Shown: positions 48,800 through 58,014 of the stretch, piece after piece
How the letters are laid out: the number at the start of each line of letters is the position of its first letter
Position numbering within the stretch: position 1 is the stretch's first letter
From: Actibacterium ureilyticum
GTDB taxonomy: Bacteria; Pseudomonadota; Alphaproteobacteria; Rhodobacterales; Rhodobacteraceae
Length of the DNA stretch: 64,000 nt
NCBI RefSeq assembly: GCF_002285435.1
Contig: NZ_NSBT01000018.1
Location: forward strand, 62,001 to 126,000
Direction: 5' to 3'
The notes under the pieces: model-generated
What the model was told of the DNA's origin: nothing
Databases searched by the model: none
Seen by the model: only the letters and a program-made list of their open reading frames with translations
Position numbers and translations under genes: made by a program

Positions 48800-48964
48800 C
48801 CGGATCGGACAGGCGGCACGTTTGCGCAACACAAGCGTGGCGAGGTCGCATCACCCCAATGCCAAGTCTTGATTAAACCTTGGAAAAAGCTTGGATTGTC
48901 CACAAGATACGGTCATAGAAGCCTCAAACCTGGTTGGGGGGCAACCGAAAGGATCCGACACGCC

Positions 48965-49582
48965 ATGATGCGCGCCGTTCTCGTTATTCTGAGCTTCCTC
49001 TTTGCAACCGCTACCGCGGCACTGGCCGCCGGGGGCAACTATACTGTCCGTGCGGGCGACACGCTTTCGGTCGAGGTTCTGGAAGATTCCTCGCTGAACC
49101 GGAACGTTCTGGTCCTGCCCGACGGGCAGATCAATTTCCCCTTCGCCGGCAGCGTCAGCGCGGCGGGCCGGACCATCGGCCAGATCCAGGGCGCGCTTGT
49201 CGCCGGGATCGAAGATCAGTTTCAGACCACCCCGACCGTCGTGGTGTCGGTGGTCAATATCCCGCTACGCACCGCGCCCAGCAGCCAAAGCGTCGCGCCC
49301 GCGACCATAAACGTGTATCTCATGGGCGAGGTGAACAATCCCGGCCTGCGCGAGGTCACGCCGGGAACCAGCTTCTTGCAACTGCTGTCGCAGGGCGGGG
49401 GCTTTACGAAATTCGCGGCAACCAAGCGTGTGCAAGTGCGCCGCCGCGATGCAACGACCGGAGCAGAACGGGTCTATAAGATAAACTATCGCGCTTTGGC
49501 GAATGGGGCAGCGCTGAGCGAAGATATCATACTGGCAAATGGCGATGTCATCCTCGTCCCGGAGCGTCGCCTCTTCGAGTAG
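48965..49582 (+). CDS. Short OPX-family polysaccharide export protein
   Basis: The 205-residue protein has a type I signal peptide (VLVILSFLFATATAALA), a Poly_export domain (YTVRAGDTLSVEVLEDSSLN, then DGQINFPFAGSVSAAGRTI) and a SLBB domain (YLMGEVNNPGLREVTPGTSF). It lacks a lipobox and the C-terminal amphipathic helix that forms the Wza outer-membrane pore. This is typical of short OPX proteins that need a separate barrel, presumably the next gene. Two ATGs in tandem (48965, 48968) make the first residue uncertain. Confidence 0.92.
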   Translation: MMRAVLVILSFLFATATAALAAGGNYTVRAGDTLSVEVLEDSSLNRNVLVLPDGQINFPFAGSVSAAGRTIGQIQGALVAGIEDQFQTTPTVVVSVVNIPLRTAPSSQSVAPATINVYLMGEVNNPGLREVTPGTSFLQLLSQGGGFTKFAATKRVQVRRRDATTGAERVYKINYRALANGAALSEDIILANGDVILVPERRLFE

Positions 49583-49591
49583 ACAAGAAAA

Positions 49592-50992
49592 ATGACAGCA
49601 CAGAAACGCTGGCTGATCACAACCGGACTGACCTTGGTGGGCGCCCTGACCTTTGTCGGCGCCCGCGCGCAGGAAAACGCCGCGGATGCAGGTGCGGGCG
49701 TCGAGGTGACCGTCGATGTCAAATCGACGCTGCGCTTCACCGACAATTACGAAAACGAACAGAATCCGGACAGCGGCACGACCTTTTTGCGGACCGATCT
49801 GGGCTTTGGCGTGCTGAGCGAGACCCGCTCGCAGCGGTTCGAATTCAACCTGCGCGGCCAGGTCGATGCGGGTGATTTCCCGCAATCGGACGGGTTTGAA
49901 ACCAGCCTGGAGAACCGCTCGGCCGATCTGGCCTATCAGCACGAAACCCGCGACACGCGGTTGCGGTTCAACGCCAGGACCCGCCGGACCGAGGTCCGCG
50001 ACACGGCGATTTCGCCGGAATTCGATCTGCGCGACACCTTTGCCGGGACGGGCACGCTGGATGTGAATCGGCTGGCCTTCGATATCGAAACCGGGCGCAG
50101 CGCGCCCTTTGGCCTGAAATTCGGCACCAGCCTGCGCGAGCGGAACTATTCCGATGTCAGCAGCGACAACCTGTTTGACAGCGACACCGTCGATCTGGAC
50201 CTGAGCGCGCGGTTCGACCTGTCGCCCACCCTGTCGGTTTCGCCCTTTGTCGGCCTCAGCGAATACGACGCCGAGGATCTGCCCGAAACCGAGCGGGACC
50301 GCACCAATGTCGGCCTGCGGGTGGACCACGAAATCGCGCCCGGCCTGTCCTTTGACGGGCAGGTATCGTTCGACCGGGTCGAAACCACGGAAACCGTTGG
50401 CGGCGAACGGCGCACGACCGAAACCGACGGCCCGTCGGCCCGTCTGGGGATCAAGACCGACCGCGCCAATGGCACCATCGGCGCACGCTATAGCACCCGG
50501 ATCAGCGCCGCGGGCCGCCGCGATACGATCTGGGTCGACCGCACGCTGGATCTGCCCGACGGGTCGTTCGGCCTGTCACTGGGCCTGACCGATAGCGAAG
50601 AAACCGACACCCGCGCGCTGGCCGCGCTGCGCTATGACCGCGAGCTGCGGACCGGCGCCATCAGCGCCAGCCTGGCGCAATCGGCCGATACCGCGCTGGA
50701 AGACGATGACGAGGTTCTGCGCACGCGGGTCGAGTTCAACTATGACTATCAGATCAACGCCGATTCCACGATCCGCGCCGGTGTCGACTTTGCCCATATC
50801 GACGGGCTGTCGGACAACGCAACCGATAGCCAGCGGGCGCGGCTGAACGTGTCCTATAACCACGGGCTGTCGAATGATTGGGACCTGACCACCGGCTTCG
50901 AACATTCCTATTCCAAGCGGGACAACAGCAGCGACCGGACGACGAATACGGTGTTCATGGGGCTGGAGCGCAGCTTTTCCTTCCGCCCCTGA
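49592..50992 (+). CDS. Outer-membrane beta-barrel protein of exopolysaccharide locus
   Basis: The 466-residue protein has a signal peptide (WLITTGLTLVGALTFVGARA) and then repeated amphipathic beta-strands, many with Thr/Arg/Asp on the surface (RFEFNLRGQVDAGDF, LKFGTSLRERNYSDVS). It ends in ERSFSFRP with an aromatic close to the C-terminus. It resembles the BBP2-type or pepcterm_hypo_1 barrel proteins found next to OPX genes in exosortase loci. It begins 9 bases after the OPX gene. I infer it forms the outer-membrane exit for the polymer. Confidence 0.85.
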   Translation: MTAQKRWLITTGLTLVGALTFVGARAQENAADAGAGVEVTVDVKSTLRFTDNYENEQNPDSGTTFLRTDLGFGVLSETRSQRFEFNLRGQVDAGDFPQSDGFETSLENRSADLAYQHETRDTRLRFNARTRRTEVRDTAISPEFDLRDTFAGTGTLDVNRLAFDIETGRSAPFGLKFGTSLRERNYSDVSSDNLFDSDTVDLDLSARFDLSPTLSVSPFVGLSEYDAEDLPETERDRTNVGLRVDHEIAPGLSFDGQVSFDRVETTETVGGERRTTETDGPSARLGIKTDRANGTIGARYSTRISAAGRRDTIWVDRTLDLPDGSFGLSLGLTDSEETDTRALAALRYDRELRTGAISASLAQSADTALEDDDEVLRTRVEFNYDYQINADSTIRAGVDFAHIDGLSDNATDSQRARLNVSYNHGLSNDWDLTTGFEHSYSKRDNSSDRTTNTVFMGLERSFSFRP

Positions 50993-51016
50993 GCCGGTCC
51001 GTCACGATCACGCGAA

Positions 51017-51050
51017 AAATGCCGGGATTTCTAGAAAAATCCCGGCATTT
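51017..51050. terminator. Terminator-like perfect hairpin before the exosortase gene
   Basis: Arms 51017-51030 and 51037-51050 are perfectly complementary over 14 bp with a 6-base loop CTAGAA. There is no T-run after the stem on the plus strand beyond its own ATTT end. It lies 24 bases after the barrel gene and 42 before the exosortase start, so it may reduce rather than stop read-through. Confidence 0.55.
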
Positions 51051-51091
51051 GCGATACATACGGATGGAAACAGGGGGCTTGCCGCCCTGGT

Positions 51092-52708
51092 ATGAAAACG
51101 GATCCTGTCGTGCATTCAACCGACCACGCCCCCTTGGCGCCGACCTGGCAGACGCGCCCGAACATGCCCGGGCTTCTGGGCTTCATCGCGCTGCTGGCGG
51201 TGTCGGTTCCCGTGTTCTGGGTCGGCTTTCTGTCGCTGGGCAGGGCCTGGGCGACTGCTGAATACAGCCACGGGCCGCTGATCCCGCTGATCTCGCTCTA
51301 CCTGTTCCTGCGCGAGCTGCGCCGGTCGCCGCCGCCGGCCGAAACCGTGACCGACCGCTGGCCGGGCGTGGTGGTGATCGGCATCGGGCTGGCCATCGCG
51401 ATCTTGGGCAACCTGGTGCTGATCCCCGATATCGTCACCTATGGGTTCATCATCTGGGTGGGCGGCGTGGTGCTGACCGTGTTCGGCTGGCAGCGGGGCA
51501 AGCAACACCAGCTGCCGGTGCTGCACCTGGTCTTCATGCTGCCGCTGCCGCAATTCCTGTACTGGAAACTGTCGATCTTCCTGCAAACCGTGTCGTCGCA
51601 ACTGGGCGTCTGGTTCGTGTCGCAGGCGGGCGTGTCGGTGTTTCTGGACGGCAATATCATCGATCTGGGCGTCTACAAGCTGCAGGTGGCCGAGGCCTGT
51701 TCCGGCTTGCGCTACCTGTTCCCGATCCTGTCGTTTTCCTATCTGTTCGCGATCCTGTATCGCGGGCCGATGTGGCACAAGGCGGTGCTGCTTTTGTCGG
51801 CCGCGCCGCTGACGGTGCTGATGAATTCGTTCCGCATCGGCGTGATCGGCATTCTGGTCAATTCCTATGGCATCGAACAGGCCGAGGGGTTCCTGCATTT
51901 CTTCGAAGGCTGGGTGATCTTCCTAGCCTGTGTGGGGCTGCTGTTCCTGTTGGCGGTCGGGCTGCAACGGCTGGCGCCCAACCCCCTGTCGCTGGCCGAG
52001 GCGATCGACCTGGATTTCCAGGGTTTCGGCGGTATCCTGTCACGGATCGTGGGCATCAAGGCGTCGGCGGCGATGTTCGTGGCCACCGCGCTGACGCTGG
52101 TGGTCACCACGTCCTGGCTGCTGATCAAGCCCGCCGATCCCGTGCCGGTGCCGCGCGACCCCTTCACGCTGTATCCCAACAGCATTTCGGGCTGGTCGGC
52201 GATCCGCGAAAAGCTGGACCCGGCGGTCGAACAGGTTCTGGGCGCGGATGACTATATCAACGCCACCTTCGCTAGCACGGACGAGGCCGCATCGGTCAAT
52301 TTCTTCGTCGCCTTCTACAAGAAACAGACCGAGGGCACCGGCATCCACTCGCCCGAGGTCTGCTTGCCCGTCGGCGGGTGGGAGGTCTATTCGATCGACC
52401 CCTATCAGGTGTCGATGCCGCATACGATCTATGGCACGTTCGACCTGAACCGGGCGGTGATCGAAAAGGGCACGCTGCGGCAGCTGGTCTATTACTGGTT
52501 CGAACAGCGCGGCAAGCGGTTCACCAACGATTACCTGGCCAAGGCCTCGGTGCTGTATGACGGGCTGAGCATGGGCCGGACCGACGGTGCGATGGTCCGT
52601 TTCGTCACCCCCATCGAACCGGGCGAGGACGAAGCCGCCGCCGATGCCCGGCTGCAACGGTTCATGGCCGAAAGCCTGCCGCGCCTGCCGCGTTTCGTGC
52701 CGGAATAG
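51092..52708 (+). CDS. xrtD: Exosortase with C-terminal EpsI domain (XrtD-like)
   Basis: Exosortases are polytopic membrane cysteine proteases that recognise C-terminal sorting signals and may transfer proteins to surface polymers. The 538-residue protein has about ten hydrophobic segments and the catalytic triad Cys203 ([12 protein letters not shown]), Arg248 ([11 protein letters not shown]) and His269 (GFLHFFEGW). The C-terminal third is an EpsI domain ([20 protein letters not shown], then [18 protein letters not shown]). This architecture and an alphaproteobacterial host match the VPLPA-CTERM-specific class XrtD; the class assignment is my inference. No substrate with a matching C-terminus lies in this window. 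Confidence 0.88.
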   Translation: MKTDPVVHSTDHAPLAPTWQTRPNMPGLLGFIALLAVSVPVFWVGFLSLGRAWATAEYSHGPLIPLISLYLFLRELRRSPPPAETVTDRWPGVVVIGIGLAIAILGNLVLIPDIVTYGFIIWVGGVVLTVFGWQRGKQHQLPVLHLVFMLPLPQFLYWKLSIFLQTVSSQLGVWFVSQAGVSVFLDGNIIDLGVYKLQVAEACSGLRYLFPILSFSYLFAILYRGPMWHKAVLLLSAAPLTVLMNSFRIGVIGILVNSYGIEQAEGFLHFFEGWVIFLACVGLLFLLAVGLQRLAPNPLSLAEAIDLDFQGFGGILSRIVGIKASAAMFVATALTLVVTTSWLLIKPADPVPVPRDPFTLYPNSISGWSAIREKLDPAVEQVLGADDYINATFASTDEAASVNFFVAFYKKQTEGTGIHSPEVCLPVGGWEVYSIDPYQVSMPHTIYGTFDLNRAVIEKGTLRQLVYYWFEQRGKRFTNDYLAKASVLYDGLSMGRTDGAMVRFVTPIEPGEDEAAADARLQRFMAESLPRLPRFVPE

Positions 52709-52758
52709 ACCCGCGACGATGCTTGAAACAGGCGCGGCTTTCGCGCCAAGATAGCCGG

Positions 52759-53427
52759 ATGAGAACCACCGTGCCCAAGGGCCTGCCACAGGACGACAGC
52801 CAGCGGGCGCGTAAATTCGCCGCGTTGGTGCCTTTGGCGCTGGTGCTGATCTGCGTGCTGATCGAGGTGGTTCTGCAAATGGGCGATCTGGGCGTCTTTG
52901 GCCCGCCCCGGCTGCGCCAGTGGGCCTATGAGCAGGGCGGCTTCTGGCCCGGTCTGCTGCAGGACTGGACGCCGAACTATGCGTTGCAACCGGTGCTGAT
53001 GTTCGTGACCTATGGCTTTCTTCATGGCGGTCTGCTGCATCTGCTGATCAACATGATCACGCTGCATTCGCTGGGACAGGGCGTCGTCGAACGGGTGGGG
53101 CCGGTGCAGTTCCTGCTGCTGTATTTCGCGACCATGATCGGCGGGGCGGCGGGCTTTGGCCTGATCGCCGATACGGTCTATCCAATGGTCGGGGCATCCG
53201 GCGCGCTGTTCGGTCTGGCCGGTGCGCTGATGGCGTGGAACTATGTCGACCGCTACACCTATCGGCTGGATCTGTGGCCGATTGCGCGGGTGGCCGGGCT
53301 TTTGATCGTGATCAACGCGGTGATGTGGTGGGCGCTGGACGGGCAGCTGGCCTGGGAAACCCATCTGGGCGGGTTCGTGACCGGTTGGATTATGGCCCTG
53401 CTTTTGGACCCGCGCGGGCGGATTTAG
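52759..53427 (+). CDS. Rhomboid-family intramembrane serine protease
   Basis: The 222-residue protein has six predicted membrane segments, the catalytic Ser147 in VGASGALFGLAGALMAW and catalytic His202 in WETHLGGFVTGW. A long loop carries the structural FLHGGLLHLLINM motif. It should cleave membrane-embedded substrates. The ATG at 52759 was preferred to an upstream TTG because the conserved region starts later. It lies 50 bases after the exosortase gene; whether the two processing enzymes cooperate is unknown, as rhomboids are widespread housekeeping enzymes. Confidence 0.9.
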   Translation: MRTTVPKGLPQDDSQRARKFAALVPLALVLICVLIEVVLQMGDLGVFGPPRLRQWAYEQGGFWPGLLQDWTPNYALQPVLMFVTYGFLHGGLLHLLINMITLHSLGQGVVERVGPVQFLLLYFATMIGGAAGFGLIADTVYPMVGASGALFGLAGALMAWNYVDRYTYRLDLWPIARVAGLLIVINAVMWWALDGQLAWETHLGGFVTGWIMALLLDPRGRI

Positions 53428-53533
53428 CACGGGATTTGGTCAAATACCGCCGATGCGCCCCGATGCACCCGCGGGGCGATGACATCGAAAGACCGCGGTG
53501 CTAGACCTTTGACACATCAATGGCGAGCTTCAG

Positions 53534-54307
53534 ATGCCGATCATTCGCACCAATACCGACCTCATCTTCTTCGCCCATGTCCCGAAATGCGCCGGCTCTG
53601 CCATCGAAGATTACCTGCGCGCGCGGTTCCCGCTGATCGCCTTCGAAGACAACGCCTATATGCGCCGCCCGGTGGAACAGCGCTGGAACAAATCCTCGCC
53701 CCAGCATATCGACCTGGAAGCGCTGAACCGCCTGTTTCCACAGGGGTTTTTCGATCACAGCTTTGCCGTGGTGCGCCATCCCGTCGCCCGCATCGTCAGC
53801 GCCTATCACTTCCAGCACGAGGTCGAGCGCAGCATCCCCGAGTCCACCTCCTTCGTCGACTGGCTGCGCCTGATTCAGGACGAATCCGCGCAGCGCCCGT
53901 TCCAGTACGACAACCATGTCCGCCCCATGACCCAGCTTGTGCCCGAGGAAGCCCAGGTCTTTTACCTGGAACACGGGCTGGATGCGGTGATCCCGTGGCT
54001 GGACATGATCACCGGCGATATCGCCGGGCCGCGCGCCTTCACCCACAAGAACAAGCGCGGCGCATATACCCGCAACGCCAAGGAACAGGTCGTGCCCAGC
54101 GACGAGGAACTGGCCCTGATCGAAGAGATCTATGGCACAGATTTCGAACGCTTCGGCTATCGGATCGGCCAGAAGATGCCCGATGCCCCCGCGCCCGCCC
54201 TGCCCGACAGCTTCATCCTTGCGCGCGATGCGGAACTGGCCGCGCGCGATACGCTGTCCAGCAAGGTCAAGGACAAAGCCAACCGCCTGATGGCGCGGCT
54301 GAAATAA
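53534..54307 (+). CDS. PAPS-dependent sulfotransferase (Sulfotransfer_2 type)
   Basis: The 257-residue protein has the 5'-phosphosulfate loop FAHVPKCAGSAIEDYLRA near the N-terminus and the 3'-phosphate motif VVRHPVARIVSAYHFQ, with a C-terminal YGTDFERFGYRIG segment typical of this family. It should sulfate a carbohydrate. It starts 107 bases after the rhomboid gene and is followed after 8 bases by the metallophosphatase gene. Its intact PAPS loop contrasts with the degenerate second domain of the enzyme at 5479. Confidence 0.88.
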   Translation: MPIIRTNTDLIFFAHVPKCAGSAIEDYLRARFPLIAFEDNAYMRRPVEQRWNKSSPQHIDLEALNRLFPQGFFDHSFAVVRHPVARIVSAYHFQHEVERSIPESTSFVDWLRLIQDESAQRPFQYDNHVRPMTQLVPEEAQVFYLEHGLDAVIPWLDMITGDIAGPRAFTHKNKRGAYTRNAKEQVVPSDEELALIEEIYGTDFERFGYRIGQKMPDAPAPALPDSFILARDAELAARDTLSSKVKDKANRLMARLK

Positions 54308-54315
54308 GCCAAGGC

Positions 54316-55131
54316 ATGCTGCGCAAGATGCTCAAGCGATTTCGCAACCTTATCGGCCCCGCGCAGCACACAACCCTGGATCTGTCCCCGCCGGTGCCCA
54401 ATCGCCTGACCTATGTCGTGGGGGATATCCACGGGTGCAGCGCCCTGCTGGATACGCTGATCGACATGATCCGCACCGATCAGGGCGACCGGTCGGCCGA
54501 TTGGGTGTTTGTCGGCGATTATGTCGATCGCGGCCCCGACAGCGCGGGCGTTCTGCGGCGGCTGCGTGCGCTGTCCGATGATCCGGCGCGGCGCGTGACC
54601 TGTCTGATGGGCAATCACGAGGCGATGCTGCTGCAATTCCTGAAAACCCCGACCGAAAGCGCCGAACACTGGCTGTTGAACGGCGGGTTGGACACGCTGT
54701 CCAGCTTTCATGTCGACCGGGTCGCGGGCAGTTCGCCCGTTGAACGGCACGAAGCGCTGGCGCAGGAATTGCGCCGCGCTCTGCCGCCCGGCACCGAAGA
54801 CTGGCTGAGCCGCCTGCCGATGTGGTGGCAAAGCGGCAATCTGGCGGTCGTGCATGCGTTGACCGACGGGCAGCGCCCGCTGGACGAACAGCCGACCGAA
54901 ACGCTGCTCTGGGCGCGGCCCGGCAAGCGGTTGCAACCGCGCGGCGACGGCCTGTGGGTGGCGCATGGCCACACCGTGACGCCCGAACCCGCGATCCGCG
55001 CCGGTCACATTGCCGTCGATACCGGCGCTTTTCGCAGCGGTGTGCTGACCGCGGCAGCAATCGACAAAGGCGATATTCGTTTTCTAAGCACAAAGGTGGA
55101 ACATGACGTGTCGAAACAATGGCCGGGATAA
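54316..55131 (+). CDS. PPP-family metallophosphatase (serine/threonine phosphatase-like)
   Basis: The 271-residue protein has all three metallophosphatase motifs: VVGDIHGCSALLDTL, FVGDYVDRGPDSAGVL and MGNHEAMLLQF, plus distal His residues (VVHALTD and VAHGHTV). Homologues are annotated as Ser/Thr phosphatases or diadenosine tetraphosphatases; the substrate cannot be told from sequence. Inside an exopolysaccharide locus that also has a BY-kinase, a regulatory role is possible, but BY-kinases are normally paired with PHP-type or low-molecular-weight phosphatases. Confidence 0.88.
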   Translation: MLRKMLKRFRNLIGPAQHTTLDLSPPVPNRLTYVVGDIHGCSALLDTLIDMIRTDQGDRSADWVFVGDYVDRGPDSAGVLRRLRALSDDPARRVTCLMGNHEAMLLQFLKTPTESAEHWLLNGGLDTLSSFHVDRVAGSSPVERHEALAQELRRALPPGTEDWLSRLPMWWQSGNLAVVHALTDGQRPLDEQPTETLLWARPGKRLQPRGDGLWVAHGHTVTPEPAIRAGHIAVDTGAFRSGVLTAAAIDKGDIRFLSTKVEHDVSKQWPG

Positions 55132-55233
55132 GGCATTGAGCAGGTATTCGCCGCAATCCCCGACTTTGTCATGGATTCGTTTCCACCAGCTTAGTAGCGT
55201 GCAGAGGAAATCGTTTTGAAACCGGGGCTTACG

Positions 55234-56649
55234 ATGATCCACCCTGTTATCCTTTGCGGCGGCTCCGGCACGCGGCTGTGGCCCAGTTCGCGCCGGGCCT
55301 ATCCAAAACAGTTCATCGGGCTGTTGGGCCAGGACACGTTGTTTCAATCGACGCTGAAACGCCTGTCCGGCCCGGATTTCGGCGCGCCGCTGGTGATGAC
55401 GAATGCCGATTTCCGCTTCATCGCGACCGATCAATGCGAGGAAATCGGCCTGTCGGATGCGCGCGTGGTGATCGAACCCGCGCTGCGCAACACCGGGCCT
55501 GCGATTCTGGCCGCCGCGCTGATGCTCGAGGATACGCCAGACGCGCTGATGCTGGTGGCCCCGTCCGATCACATCATGGGCGATATCGATGCGTTTCTGC
55601 AAAGCCTGCGCATCGGTGCCGAGGCCGCGGCAAGCGGCAAGCTGGTGACATTCGGCGTGACGCCCACCGGACCCGAAACCGGCTATGGCTATCTGGAGCT
55701 CGAGGCGCCGGTCAACGGTGCACTGAAACCCTATCCCCTGAAGGGGTTCACCGAAAAACCCGATGCCGAGACCGCGCAGAAACTGGTCGATGGCGGGCGG
55801 CATTTGTGGAACGCGGGCCTGTTCCTGTTCCGTGTGCGCGACATCATCGCCGCGTTCGAAAAACACGCGCCCGACATGATGGCGCCCTGCCGGGGCGCGG
55901 TGCAGAACGGCGCGCAGGATCTGGGATTCTATCGCCTGTCCGAGGCCGAGTTCACCGACGCGCGGTCGGAATCCATCGACTATGCCGTGATGGAAATGGC
56001 CGACAATATCGCGGCGGTGCCGCTCAGCTGCGGCTGGTCGGATCTGGGCAGCTGGGACGCGCTTTGGGCCGCGTCAGAGCCTGATTCAGACGGTATCGTC
56101 ACCCAAGGCACCGCCACGGCGGTCGATTGCGCCAACACGTTTCTGCGGTCGGAAAGCGACGATATCCAGCTGGTCGGCGTCGGCCTGAAGGATATCGTGG
56201 CGGTCGCGATGCGCGACGCGGTTCTGGTGGCGGACATGAACGCCTCGCAACAGGTGAAGGACGCCGTCACGCTGCTGAAACAGCGAAAGGTTTCGCAGGC
56301 CGAGGATTACCCGCGCTTTCACCGCCCTTGGGGCTGGTACGAGACCCTGTGCCTGGACAGCCGGTTCCAGGTGAAACGCATCATGGTGAAACCCGGCGGC
56401 ACGCTGAGCCTGCAAAGCCACATGCACCGGTCCGAACACTGGATCGTGGTCGCCGGCACCGCGCAGATCACCATCGGGGACGAGGAAAAGCTGCTGTCGG
56501 AAAACCAGTCGGTCTATATTCCGCTGGGCGCCGTACACCGCATGGCAAACCCCGGACGCGTGCCGATGTACCTGATCGAGGTGCAGACCGGCGCTTATTT
56601 GGGCGAAGACGACATCGTGCGTTACGAGGATGTCTATAACCGGAACTAA
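55234..56649 (+). CDS. manC: Mannose-1-phosphate guanylyltransferase / mannose-6-phosphate isomerase (type II, ManC-like)
   Basis: This enzyme makes GDP-mannose. The 471-residue protein has an N-terminal nucleotidyltransferase domain (VILCGGSGTRLWPSSRRAYP, then GFTEKPDAETAQ) and a C-terminal cupin domain with HRPWGWYETLCLDSRFQVKR and LSLQSHMHRSEHWIVVAGTA, typical of bifunctional type II PMI-GMPs. The ATG at 55234 lies directly before the nucleotide-binding strand. It stands next to the AlgD-like dehydrogenase gene, which would use its product. Confidence 0.95.
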   Translation: MIHPVILCGGSGTRLWPSSRRAYPKQFIGLLGQDTLFQSTLKRLSGPDFGAPLVMTNADFRFIATDQCEEIGLSDARVVIEPALRNTGPAILAAALMLEDTPDALMLVAPSDHIMGDIDAFLQSLRIGAEAAASGKLVTFGVTPTGPETGYGYLELEAPVNGALKPYPLKGFTEKPDAETAQKLVDGGRHLWNAGLFLFRVRDIIAAFEKHAPDMMAPCRGAVQNGAQDLGFYRLSEAEFTDARSESIDYAVMEMADNIAAVPLSCGWSDLGSWDALWAASEPDSDGIVTQGTATAVDCANTFLRSESDDIQLVGVGLKDIVAVAMRDAVLVADMNASQQVKDAVTLLKQRKVSQAEDYPRFHRPWGWYETLCLDSRFQVKRIMVKPGGTLSLQSHMHRSEHWIVVAGTAQITIGDEEKLLSENQSVYIPLGAVHRMANPGRVPMYLIEVQTGAYLGEDDIVRYEDVYNRN

Positions 56650-56745
56650 TACGATCATGCTGCACCGCAGCGGGTTGATAAAATCCCGCGGTCACGTATC
56701 AGCGATAGGTGATCTGAGCGTGCGTAACGAAGAGAAGGCGATGAC

Positions 56746-58014
56746 ATGAAGGTTGTCATTTTTGGGTTGGGGTATGTCGGGTTCACGGCCGGGTGCTGTA
56801 TCTCTTCCGAGGGTCACACGGTGGTCGGCATCGATGTCAGCCAGAAAAAGGTCGATGCGATCAATGCGGGCCAGGCCCCGATCGTCGAGCCGCAAGTCAC
56901 CGAAATGCTGTCAGATGCGCTGGAAAAGGGACTGTTTCAGGCCGATACGACCATTGGCGACCACCTGAAGGATGCCGATCTGGCCATTGTCTGCGTCGGC
57001 ACGCCATCGGCGCCCGACGGGTCGCACAACATGGGCTATATCGCCGATGTCAGCCGCCAGATCGCCGAGGCGGTCAAGAACACCGATACCGGCAAATTCG
57101 CCGTCGCCTATCGGTCGACCATCCGCCCCGGCACGATCGAAGAACTGATCGCGCCCATCTTCGCTTCCACCCTGGGCGCGGATTTCAAGAACCGGGTCGA
57201 GATCGTCTATAACCCCGAATTCCTGCGCGAAGGGACGGCGGTAAAGGATTATTTCGAGCCGCCCAAGATCGTCATCGGCACCAGCGACGGCCAGCCCAAC
57301 GCCGCGATGGAGGCGCTGAACGCCAATATCACCGCGCCGACCTTCATCGTGGGCTATCGCGAGTCCGAGGTGACGAAATTCGTCGACAACACCTGGCACG
57401 CGGTCAAGGTGGCCTTTGCCAATGAAATCGGGCGCGTCTGCCTTCAGGCCGGGATCTCCGCCAAGAAGGTGCACGAAATCTTCGTGTCGGACACCAAACT
57501 GAACATCTCGCCCTATTACATGCGGCCGGGCGGGGCGTTTGGCGGCTCGTGCCTGCCCAAGGACGTGCGCGCGTTGCAGCATATCGGCTCGGATATCGGC
57601 GCGAACCTGCATCTGGTCGACAGCCTGATCCGCTCGAACGAGGCGCATAAACACGCGCTGTTCGAATTCGCGGCCGAGGGGCTGGAGCCCGGCGCAAGCA
57701 TCCTGATCGCCGGGCTGGCGTTCAAGGCGGGCACGGATGACCTGCGCGAAAGCCCGAATGTCGACCTGACGCGCAAGCTGCTGGCGGCTGGGTACAAGGT
57801 GGAAATCTATGACCCCGCCATCGCCGCCGACATGCTGGTGGGCGCGAACCTGGGCTATGCCTATAGCCGGCTGCCGATGCTGGAAACATTGCTGATCGAC
57901 AAGGATCGCGCTGAAACAGGGTCTTATGACCGGGTTCTGGCCAATAACGCGACGATCAAGCAACTGGCCCTGAAGGACCCCGGGATTGTTCGCGATCTGG
58001 GGACCCTGGCATGA
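56746..58014 (+). CDS. GDP-mannose 6-dehydrogenase-like nucleotide-sugar dehydrogenase
   Basis: The 422-residue enzyme has an N-terminal NAD-binding motif (VVIFGLGYVGFTAGCCISSE), the central YRESEVTKFVDNTWHAVKVA and the catalytic Cys269 in GGAFGGSCLPKDVRALQ. The LNISPYYMRPGGAFGGS context closely resembles AlgD, which oxidises GDP-mannose to GDP-mannuronate. Its adjacency to manC supports that over UDP-glucose dehydrogenase, but this family is easily misassigned. The next gene overlaps it by 4 bases. It predicts a uronic acid in the exopolysaccharide. Confidence 0.88.
   Translation: MKVVIFGLGYVGFTAGCCISSEGHTVVGIDVSQKKVDAINAGQAPIVEPQVTEMLSDALEKGLFQADTTIGDHLKDADLAIVCVGTPSAPDGSHNMGYIADVSRQIAEAVKNTDTGKFAVAYRSTIRPGTIEELIAPIFASTLGADFKNRVEIVYNPEFLREGTAVKDYFEPPKIVIGTSDGQPNAAMEALNANITAPTFIVGYRESEVTKFVDNTWHAVKVAFANEIGRVCLQAGISAKKVHEIFVSDTKLNISPYYMRPGGAFGGSCLPKDVRALQHIGSDIGANLHLVDSLIRSNEAHKHALFEFAAEGLEPGASILIAGLAFKAGTDDLRESPNVDLTRKLLAAGYKVEIYDPAIAADMLVGANLGYAYSRLPMLETLLIDKDRAETGSYDRVLANNATIKQLALKDPGIVRDLGTLA

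Noticed and set aside
46403-48832. Long minus-strand frame opposite the TPR lipoprotein
   Set aside because: Repetitive product with no family motif. The sense frame has a ribosome-binding site, lipobox and TPR repeats.
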